Below, in pieces: positions 30,815 to 36,200 of a DNA stretch of 36,200 nucleotides (positions are counted from its first letter, which is position 1; each line of letters begins with the position of its first letter). A program made the position numbers and the translations under genes. The notes below the pieces were generated by a model, which worked only from the letters and a program-made list of their open reading frames with translations, did no database searches and was not told the origin of the DNA. The DNA is from an uncultured Oscillospiraceae bacterium (GTDB lineage Bacteria; Bacillota_A; Clostridia; Oscillospirales; Oscillospiraceae). Where the stretch lies: assembly GCA_944386965.1 (NCBI GenBank), contig CALXDE010000263.1, positions 1 through 36,200 on the forward strand. Direction: 5' to 3'.

Positions 30815-30894
30815 ATACCCTCCTTATGAAATTTTAGTGTTTGGTTAATAAGTTGCGTGCCTGTATATTATATTTTTAATCCCATAAAAGGGAA

Positions 30895-30966
30895 CTCCCG
30901 GAGCGGGACTTGAACCCACAGCCATCTGGTTAACAGCCAGCCGCTCTACCATTGAGCTATCCGGAA
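30895..30966 (-). tRNA. tRNA-Asn (GTT)
   Basis: Acceptor TTCCGGA/TCCGGGA, anticodon loop CTGTTAA, T-arm GTGGGTTCAAGTCCCGC. First tRNA of the array, directly behind a terminator. An 80-nt AT-rich gap with a TATAAT box follows before tRNA-Phe. Confidence 0.88.
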
Positions 30967-30970
30967 AAGA

Positions 30971-30999
30971 AAAAAACCGCCTGGTTTTACGCAGACGGC
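30971..30999 (-). terminator. Terminator after the 67-residue membrane protein
   Basis: CCGCCTG / CAGACGG stem (one G-T pair) followed by eight T on the minus strand, 23 nt after the stop at 31022 and just before tRNA-Asn. Confidence 0.75.
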
Positions 31000-31021
31000 A
31001 AATCATAAAAAATTGAAGAAT

Positions 31022-31225
31022 TTATCCTATTGTTTTAATTGCGTACTTATGACGCGAGCCAATTTTGATAAACTTCAGCCGTCTTTGAATGAAATTGTAA
31101 ATAGAATCCCAATTTTTCCATGTAAGGATCATGATTGTTGGCATGATAAATAAGCATCCGAAGTTCCAGATAGATCTTCCGAGGTGATCATTTGTATGCA
31201 GTAAATTTGTCGTATACAGCTTCAT
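31022..31225 (-). CDS. Small membrane protein (67 aa)
   Basis: 67 residues, MKLYTTNLLHTNDHLGRSIW followed by one hydrophobic span (NFGCLFIMPTIMILTW) and a basic cytoplasmic C terminus (IQRRLKFIKIGSRHKYAIK). AAAGGATG precedes ATG 31225. Its promoter (31323-31351) is followed by a strong intrinsic terminator (31264-31305) before the gene, so expression depends on read-through. Function unknown; next gene downstream is the tRNA array. Confidence 0.6.
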   Translation of the reverse strand: MKLYTTNLLHTNDHLGRSIWNFGCLFIMPTIMILTWKNWDSIYNFIQRRLKFIKIGSRHKYAIKTIG

Positions 31226-31263
31226 AACCTTACATCCTTTCCATATATTTATTAAAACAAAAA

Positions 31264-31305
31264 GCCTGTCTAATACATAGTAATCCTTACTATGAATTGA
31301 CAGGC
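31264..31305 (-). terminator. Attenuator or small-RNA terminator
   Basis: GCCTGTC/GACAGGC plus inner CATAGTAA/TTACTATG, followed by TTTTTG on the minus strand. It lies between promoter and ribosome site of the 67-residue gene and would end a transcript of about 55-60 nt. A 14-codon frame (ATG 31314 to TAG 31270) runs through the stem. Confidence 0.65.
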
Positions 31306-31322
31306 ACGTCTCATCTGGGATT

Positions 31323-31351
31323 ACATTACCACATTTTTAAATGTCTGTCAA
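31323..31351 (-). promoter_or_regulatory. Consensus-like promoter TTGACA-17-TAATGT
   Basis: TTGACA (31351-31346) and TAATGT (31328-31323) with a 17-nt spacer on the minus strand: a housekeeping type promoter, unlike the CATAATT family. Confidence 0.65.
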
Positions 31352-31445
31352 CACTTTTTTTTAAAATTTTTCTCATGATTTTTCTCAATTTAATTTATAT
31401 GTTTTGTTATGCTTATTTTAGCATTTATCTTACTGGCACATATTC

Positions 31446-31481
31446 AAAAATATTCACGGATAAGCGTTTTTCTTGATTTTT
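31446..31481 (-). promoter_or_regulatory. TTATCCG hairpin motif, site 4
   Basis: Core CACGGATAAGCGTTTTT (31455-31471; minus strand AAAAACGCTTATCCGTG) between arms AAAAAT/ATTTTT, immediately after the stop of the 31480-32055 gene. It is about 230 nt before ATG 31225. Confidence 0.5.
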
Positions 31482-32055
31482 ACAAATCATTTCTAGGAAT
31501 TACAATCCTACTGCTTTCAAGATCTATTACGCATACAGGCATTCCTTCTGTGAGAATGTTATAAGACCATCTTCCTACAACGCAAGCAATGGAAGCGCCT
31601 TCTTTTTCTGATATTCTCCCAAACTCATCGCAAACCGGCACTCCTACCTGAATTTCATAGGAATATTCTTTATTATCCCTTTTTCCACGATAATATTTTT
31701 TCTTGGCCAATATGACTCCATTGACAGCTTTTGCTTCCCTATCAGCAATCAGCTGTCTCTTTCTTTTTTGTGACTTTGAAATCAGATTCATTATCTTAAA
31801 GAAAATAAGATAGGATCCGCCAACACCAACTATTAGCATGAACATTTGAAAAACAACATTTCCAGACGTTGTTCTAAATTGATAAATGCCGATGATCCTT
31901 CCTAAAATAATGTATGCTATGAAGAACGTACCGATTCCCTTCCATATGGTTGTAAGCGTATTGGATACATGTGTTTCTTTTTCTATAATTTGCATTGCGT
32001 AATCCGCTTCTTTTTCGCTTACCCTTCTCCAAGCTATTGTTAAACCGTTTTCCAT
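31480..32055 (-). CDS. Membrane protein of unknown function (191 aa)
   Basis: 191 residues. After a 35-residue N terminus there are two membrane spans (IWKGIGTFFIAYIILGRIIG; VVFQMFMLIVGVGGSYLIFF), then a Lys/Arg-rich stretch (KSQKRKRQLIADREAKAVNG) and a beta-rich cytoplasmic-looking domain ending IVIPRNDL. No family recognised. Its promoter is of the element-specific type and is divergent from the helicase gene. Confidence 0.7.
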   Translation of the reverse strand: MENGLTIAWRRVSEKEADYAMQIIEKETHVSNTLTTIWKGIGTFFIAYIILGRIIGIYQFRTTSGNVVFQMFMLIVGVGGSYLIFFKIMNLISKSQKRKRQLIADREAKAVNGVILAKKKYYRGKRDNKEYSYEIQVGVPVCDEFGRISEKEGASIACVVGRWSYNILTEGMPVCVIDLESSRIVIPRNDL

Positions 32056-32090
32056 AACAACAATCCCCCCTCTTACGTTATAATCCTTTT

Positions 32091-32120
32091 AATTGTGGAA
32101 AAGTCTTAAGATTTTTTCGC
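32091..32120 (-). promoter_or_regulatory. CACAATT-type promoter for the 191-residue membrane protein
   Basis: TTTTC-CACAATT (32097-32091) with GCGAAA 17 nt upstream (32120-32115): same layout as 21611-21640. The -35-like box is also one arm of motif site 5. Confidence 0.55.
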
Positions 32121-32150
32121 AAAAAACGCCTTTTAACTTATCCGCGAAAA
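32114..32150 (+). promoter_or_regulatory. TTATCCG hairpin motif, site 5 (variant)
   Basis: Arms TTTTCGC and GCGAAAA flank AAAAAACGC, a 7-nt insertion and CTTATCCGCG. Both halves of the core are present but separated. It lies in the divergent region, oriented toward the helicase gene. Confidence 0.45.
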
Positions 32151-32212
32151 TATTGGCCGTCATTTTCGTATATCAACAAGTACAATATACAGAATGAACA
32201 TGCTTCTCAATC

Positions 32213-32219
32213 CATAATT
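32213..32219 (+). promoter_or_regulatory. CATAATT box of the helicase gene
   Basis: CATAATT on the plus strand 35 nt before ATG 32255; no GC-type -35 hexamer 17 nt upstream. Confidence 0.4.
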
Positions 32220-32254
32220 TATATTGAAAAATTATCAAGGAAAGGAGTGTCAAT

Positions 32255-34324
32255 ATGCCAGAACAGATTCAGGAAAATAAAGCTCAGGAACAGGCAATTA
32301 AGACCATAAACGGACAAGTTCTTTTAATAAGCTGTCCAGGATCCGGAAAAACGACCACAATGCTCCGCCGTATTGACTACATGCTGGACAGCGGAGTTCC
32401 GGCTGAACAGATTCTGATGGTAACATTCACGGATGCCGCAGCAACAGAAATGAAAGAACGGTTTGCAAGGCAATATAATAAAACCGGTGTGACATTTTCC
32501 ACAATCCATTCGCTTTGCCTTAAAGTGATTATGGACGGCATTTCGTCTCCGCTGCGGATCATAACCCAGCAGGAGCAATATGCCCTTCTAAGAGATATAT
32601 TGATAGAAGTCAGGTTGCCCGCAACTGTAAACCGTAAGGATATCTTAACGGACATAAGTGCTTTCAAAAACAGCGGGGGAATTCTTGCTTCATTTATCCC
32701 CACTTTTATTGATGAAGACGCCTTTAAAAAAATATATTTCGCATATGAAGCAGAAAAGGAAAAAAGGATGTTTGTTGACTTTGATGACCTGCTCCTGATC
32801 TGTAAAAAACTTTTATCTGAAAACTCCAAGTTATTGGAAAAATATCAATCCAGGTATCGTTATATCATGGTAGATGAATATCAGGATACAAACAATGTGC
32901 AGAAGGATATTATTTACCTTTTAGCCGGCTCCGATGGAAATTTATGCGTGGTTGGCGATGATGATCAGTCCATATATGGTTTCCGCGGCGCCAATCCGCG
33001 AGTTATGCTTGATTTTGAAAAGGACTATCCATCCTGCAAGAAAATTGAGATGAGTATCAACTACCGCTCGCGTCCGGAGATCATCAATGCAGCCAAAGAT
33101 TTGATCGAAAATAACAAGGAACGGTTTTCAAAGGACATCCAGCCGTTCCGGGATGGGCACGGATCTGTAATTTATAACAGTTCGGATGTAAGGGCTGACG
33201 AGATCAATTTTATGATTGGTGAAATCCAAAAGCTTCATCATGAAAATATTCCTTATCGCAATATGTCTATTTTATCCAGGACGAATATGCAGATGGATGA
33301 AATTGCAGCAGCTCTTGAAAAAAATAAAATCCCATACCATTCGGGGGATGTGATTCCAGATGTTTATGAACATTTTATATTTGGTGATATCCTCTCATAT
33401 CTCCGCCTTGTAAACGGAGACAGCAGTGTTAAAGATTTGATTCGAATTATTAACCGTCCAAATCGGTATGTGCAGGAAAGTGCCGTACGTAATTTAGGCT
33501 CCGCTTCTCCGTCTATAATCCTAAATATTGCTAATTCAATATTCTCTGAACACAAGAGATATGCCGATGAGCTTAAAAAGTTCTACAGCCAGCTTTTGAT
33601 CGTAAAAGAATTTGATTCTGTAAAAGAACAAGTTGTCGGTATTCTTAATATTATTGGATATAGGCACTTTCTTGAGGATTATGCAAAACGGGTAGATATT
33701 CCGGACTCTGTATTTTTTGATAAAGTCTCTTACTATATCAGGGAATTGGAAACGCATCGTTTTTCTGATTACCAGAAGTGGGAACGGTATGCATTTCATC
33801 ATATTGCGCAGCATAGGGAAAAACTGAAAAGTGCAGGGAAAGATTGTGTTACTTTGTCTACCATGCACCGTTCAAAAGGCCTGGAATGGGACGTTGTTTT
33901 TTTGACAGATTGCTGTCAAGGTGTTACTCCAATATCAAAGGCATCTACTTTAGAAGCTGTTGAGGAAGAGCGGCGATTGTTTTATGTTTCCGTAACAAGA
34001 GCCAGGGAACGGCTTTATATCCTTAATTACAAGAATAAAGCAATCGGTAAAAAAGAATTGCCTATAAAACCCTCAATTTTCATTAAGGAGTTGAATGGCG
34101 ATGTAAAACGGGAACGACTGCGGCAGATGCAGCTTTCAAAGAATCAGGAAGATGAGGTTAAAAGTGTCATCTCTGATTTTGAGGAAGGCGAACCCAAACG
34201 ATTTCAAGTTGGGATGCCTGTTCACCATAAGGTATTTGGCGAAGGTGTTGTTGTTTCAAAGAATCTGTTTTTTGTAAATATTCGTTTTGGGAATCAATTA
34301 AAAATGATTCCAATAAAGAAATAA
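32255..34324 (+). CDS. UvrD/PcrA-type superfamily 1 DNA helicase
   Basis: 689 residues. Walker A SCPGSGKTTT (residues 26-35) directly after the Q-motif region, motif II VDEYQDTNNVQ (about 208), motif III GDDDQSIYGFRGANP (about 230), motif V TMHRSKGLEWDVVFL (about 535) and VI FYVSVTRARERLYI (about 580). The C terminus GMPVHHKVFGEGVV matches the Tudor-like RNA-polymerase-binding domain of PcrA/UvrD. It is a 3'-5' DNA translocase that may unwind nicked element DNA for rolling-circle transfer or excision. AAAGGAG before ATG 32255. Divergent from the membrane protein. Confidence 0.92.
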   Translation: MPEQIQENKAQEQAIKTINGQVLLISCPGSGKTTTMLRRIDYMLDSGVPAEQILMVTFTDAAATEMKERFARQYNKTGVTFSTIHSLCLKVIMDGISSPLRIITQQEQYALLRDILIEVRLPATVNRKDILTDISAFKNSGGILASFIPTFIDEDAFKKIYFAYEAEKEKRMFVDFDDLLLICKKLLSENSKLLEKYQSRYRYIMVDEYQDTNNVQKDIIYLLAGSDGNLCVVGDDDQSIYGFRGANPRVMLDFEKDYPSCKKIEMSINYRSRPEIINAAKDLIENNKERFSKDIQPFRDGHGSVIYNSSDVRADEINFMIGEIQKLHHENIPYRNMSILSRTNMQMDEIAAALEKNKIPYHSGDVIPDVYEHFIFGDILSYLRLVNGDSSVKDLIRIINRPNRYVQESAVRNLGSASPSIILNIANSIFSEHKRYADELKKFYSQLLIVKEFDSVKEQVVGILNIIGYRHFLEDYAKRVDIPDSVFFDKVSYYIRELETHRFSDYQKWERYAFHHIAQHREKLKSAGKDCVTLSTMHRSKGLEWDVVFLTDCCQGVTPISKASTLEAVEEERRLFYVSVTRARERLYILNYKNKAIGKKELPIKPSIFIKELNGDVKRERLRQMQLSKNQEDEVKSVISDFEEGEPKRFQVGMPVHHKVFGEGVVVSKNLFFVNIRFGNQLKMIPIKK

Positions 34325-34346
34325 GCCGCCTTACGGCGGTTTATTT
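34319..34346. terminator. Bidirectional terminator between helicase and integrase
   Basis: AAATAA-GCCGCC / GGCGG-TTTATTT palindrome between two convergent stop codons. Confidence 0.8.
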
Positions 34347-34348
34347 CT

Positions 34349-35560
34349 TTATTGCTTTTCAAGAACAGCATTGAAATTATTAATATCATTGGATGTTAAA
34401 ATATTCTCAAGATGCGTATAAATATCCATAGTTGTTGAAAGGTGCGCATGTCCCATAAGAGACTGAGTTTTCTTTGCTTCAAATTTTGCCTGATAACATA
34501 ATGAGGCGAAGGTATGACGCAGTGCATGGGGGTATACTCGTTCGAAATAGATTGGTTCTCTTCCCTCATTTTTTGCATTGATTGCCTCTTCATAATTGAT
34601 TGAATTTACCACTTTATTCACCACTTTCTCAGCGTTATGTCGTATCATCGGAGAACCCATTGTGGTTACAAAAACCAAGTCCTCGTATTCATTCTTAGAA
34701 CGATACCGTTCGCCAAGGGTCGCTTTCAATGTATCAATCTGTTCTTTTTGAATATTTAATACATCTTCGACTTTTCCCATAAAGGGTACTTTTCGATATG
34801 AATTTGGAGTTTTTAAAGTGGTAAACCCCATTTTTTTTGTTCCATTTTTGTATTCGGTATATAAAGCTTGATTTACTTGGATATATTTGTCCTTAAAATT
34901 AACATCTTTCCACTGTAAACCTCCTATTTCTCCTATGCGCAGCCCTGTATAAATCATTACATAAAGCATTGGATAAAAGAACGGATATTCTGATAATGCT
35001 TTTTGTAAAAAAATCTTGATTTCATTGTTTTTCAGCCACCTCTGTTCTACCCACAATTCTTCTTTGAATGGAACGCATAGGTCAAAAGCTGGATTGGATG
35101 GCATATATCGATTGTTTACTGCGGAAGCAAAACAATCAGATAATCGGTTTAATGCTTCTGCAATTGATGATCTAGCAATCCTGCCTTCATCTAAAAGTTC
35201 TTTGACTGCAATTTGCAAATCTCTGTTTTTTAAATCTTTTAGTTTTATTTTTCCTATATAGGGTAAAAACGTACCTTTAACCCGTCGTTTCATAGGTTGA
35301 ACACTCGTATGTTTAATATGTGGAGTTTTATATAAGTCAAACCATTCTTCGAACCATTCTTCCACAGTATAATCTGGCGCTTTATCAAATCCTGTCAAGA
35401 TTTTTAATTTTTGCTCTTCCAGATCCTTTTTTAATTTTTGATAATTTTTTCCATAAATGCATATGGATGAACCTTTTACAACGGCTCTTGCTACATAAAT
35501 TCCGTCCCTTCTCTGGGTGATACCCTTACCAAGTTCTTTCCCTTTTAAATCTCTGCCCAT
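34349..35560 (-). CDS. int: Tyrosine integrase (Tn916/phage type)
   Basis: 403 residues. The N-terminal arm-binding domain (MGRDLKGKELGKGITQRRDG) is AP2-like, then a SAM-like core-binding domain (residues about 60-160), and the catalytic domain: Arg in YTGLRIGEIGGLQW, HALRHTFASLC (HxxR), GHAHLSTTMDIYTHL with the nucleophilic Tyr near 387. It integrates and excises the element at the tsf site. The excisionase gene begins 54 nt upstream on the same strand. The ribosome site before ATG 35560 is weak, so translation may depend on the message from xis. Confidence 0.93.
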   Translation of the reverse strand: MGRDLKGKELGKGITQRRDGIYVARAVVKGSSICIYGKNYQKLKKDLEEQKLKILTGFDKAPDYTVEEWFEEWFDLYKTPHIKHTSVQPMKRRVKGTFLPYIGKIKLKDLKNRDLQIAVKELLDEGRIARSSIAEALNRLSDCFASAVNNRYMPSNPAFDLCVPFKEELWVEQRWLKNNEIKIFLQKALSEYPFFYPMLYVMIYTGLRIGEIGGLQWKDVNFKDKYIQVNQALYTEYKNGTKKMGFTTLKTPNSYRKVPFMGKVEDVLNIQKEQIDTLKATLGERYRSKNEYEDLVFVTTMGSPMIRHNAEKVVNKVVNSINYEEAINAKNEGREPIYFERVYPHALRHTFASLCYQAKFEAKKTQSLMGHAHLSTTMDIYTHLENILTSNDINNFNAVLEKQ

Positions 35561-35613
35561 TTTTACGGAAGTATAAGAACGCCTTATACCTCCACGCCTC
35601 CTTTTAAGTGTTA

Positions 35614-35787
35614 TTATTTTGATTTACATTTAAGTTTCAGCCATTCATCCAAAAGCATTTTATTGCTATATAATCGATTTCCGATCCTACATCCAAAAGA
35701 TTCCGTCCTCATTAATTTTCTGGTCATAGTATCACCGAGCCCCAAATATTCCTTTGTTTCCTCAACATTCAGCAGTATTTTTTCCAT
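35614..35787 (-). CDS. xis: Excisionase-like small protein
   Basis: 57 residues (MEKILLNVEETKEYLGLGDT, then MTRKLMRTESFGCRIGNRLY), with AAAGGAGAT before ATG 35787. The pattern of a short winged-helix with LNVEETKEYLG...IGNRLY is that of Tn916-type Xis/MerR-like excisionases. It lies directly upstream of int and near the integrase repeats, where Xis would direct excision. Confidence 0.8.
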   Translation of the reverse strand: MEKILLNVEETKEYLGLGDTMTRKLMRTESFGCRIGNRLYSNKMLLDEWLKLKCKSK

Positions 35788-35814
35788 GAAATCATCTCCT
35801 TTTTTGATTTCTAT

Positions 35815-35821
35815 AATTATG
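35815..35821 (-). promoter_or_regulatory. CATAATT box of xis-int
   Basis: CATAATT on the minus strand 27 nt before ATG 35787; -35 not matching. Confidence 0.4.
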
Positions 35822-35859
35822 GAAAAAAATATGCGTTTTTTTGTATTATTTAAAAGGTG

Positions 35860-36044
35860 GCATTAGATTTTGTATAGTACAGCCTCTGTACAACCGCTGT
35901 ACAAATAGCTATACAAAATAACTATAAAGCTATATAAAGTTGCATTAGATTATAAAAGAAAGAAAAAATCCCGGAAAGCACTGAGATTACAATGTTTTCC
36001 GAGATTTTAATAACTTATATCAATTTATGATATTTTTGTATAGT
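35860..36044. other. Element right end: integrase-type repeats beside tsf
   Basis: Direct and inverted copies of an 8-nt unit: TTGTATAG at 35870 and 36037, CTGTACAA at 35887 and 35898, CTATACAA at 35910 (the inverse of TTGTATAG). TTTTGTATAGT occurs at both 35868 and 36034. GCATTAGATT is repeated at 35860 and 35942. Such clusters are typical of integrase arm or core sites. The exact crossover cannot be set without an empty site. Confidence 0.5.
35965..36008 (-). terminator. tsf terminator
   Basis: AAAATCcCGGAAA / TTTTCCGaGATTTT stem, ending in TTTTTTC on the minus strand, 43 nt after the tsf stop. Confidence 0.8.
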
Positions 36045-36051
36045 TAAGAAG

Positions 36052-36200
36052 TTACATTCCCATCTGCTTCGCCACTTCCTCAGCGAAATTCTCCTCTTTC
36101 TTGGCAATGCCCTCGCCGGTCTCGAAGCGGACAAACTTCTTAACCTTGATGTTGGCGCCGTTGGCCTTGGCCACGGAGGCAACATACTGGGAAACGCTCT
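36052..36200 (-). CDS. tsf: Elongation factor Ts, C-terminal end (partial)
   Basis: The last 48 residues on the minus strand, SVSQYVASVAKANGANIKVK through VRFETGEGIAKKEE to EEVAKQMGM and TAA at 36054-36052, match the EF-Ts C terminus. EF-Ts recycles EF-Tu during translation. Codon choice is GC-rich at third positions (GCC, AAG, GGC) unlike the A/T-ending codons left of it, so this is host chromosome. The 5' part lies outside the window. Confidence 0.93.
   Translation of the reverse strand, partial: SVSQYVASVAKANGANIKVKKFVRFETGEGIAKKEENFAEEVAKQMGM

Noticed and set aside
30613..30895. ROOL or GOLLD type large RNA associated with the tRNA array
   Set aside because: The gaps in the array are only 50-80 nt, too small for those RNAs; the larger gene-free region at 13.3-15.1 kb shows no pattern I could assign to them.
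14996..32146. DnaA boxes in the TTATCCG motif
   Set aside because: The standard box is TTATCCACA; here TTATCC is followed by GTG or GCG in every copy, sites are scattered singly, and the flanking arms are more telling.

Overview
The window looks like the right-hand part of a large integrative element in the chromosome of a low-GC Gram-positive gut-type bacterium, most likely a Lachnospiraceae-like member of the Clostridia. The reasons are the strong AGGAGG ribosome binding sites, the gene families present, and the one clear chromosomal gene: the 3' end of tsf (elongation factor Ts) on the minus strand at the right edge. Immediately beyond the tsf terminator lie a tyrosine integrase, a small excisionase-like protein and a cluster of short integrase-type repeats. 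The element therefore ends just downstream of tsf. Its other end is outside the window to the left. Host genus is inference.

Layout. Positions 1-9200 hold a minus-strand series of small, mostly unrecognised genes, several with Cys pairs, plus a radical SAM protein. Positions 9344-11674 encode a striking fusion: a VirD4/TraG-like coupling-protein fragment followed by a full ClpX-like AAA+ unfoldase. A divergent coiled-coil gene follows. Positions 13.3-15.1 kb are almost gene-free, AT-rich and carry a dispersed same-orientation ATATAGTGCA repeat. Positions 15.1-21.6 kb hold a replication/expression block: SSB, a CHC2 zinc-finger protein, a sigma-70-like factor with a small overlapping partner, an XRE regulator and a 920-residue modular protein. 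Positions 21.7-29.4 kb carry TraX, a class B-like sortase, a tandem OB-fold protein, a PIN-PhoH ATPase, a HAD phosphatase operon and a DUF2130 protein. Positions 29.58-30.97 kb are an array of 16 tRNA genes. Small membrane proteins, a UvrD/PcrA helicase, integrase and excisionase complete the element.

System view. Two sets of short repeated signals tie the element together. (1) At least eleven transcription units begin with the same -10-like heptamer CATAATT (or CACAATT), 25-65 nt before a start codon; several have a GC-rich hexamer (GCGAAA, GCGGTT, GCCGAT, GCCTTT) exactly 17 nt upstream. The element encodes its own sigma-like factor, an obvious candidate reader. (2) Five intergenic sites carry a core AAAAACGCTTATCCG(T/C)G, oriented the same way relative to the next gene. 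Each lies between inverted repeats whose sequence differs from site to site, as expected of a conserved structured RNA or DNA element. Together with the tRNA array (two tRNA-Leu genes in it lack the normal long variable arm) and the T4CP-ClpX fusion, these are the parts most likely to be new. Conjugation machinery other than TraX and the coupling-protein fragment is not in the window.
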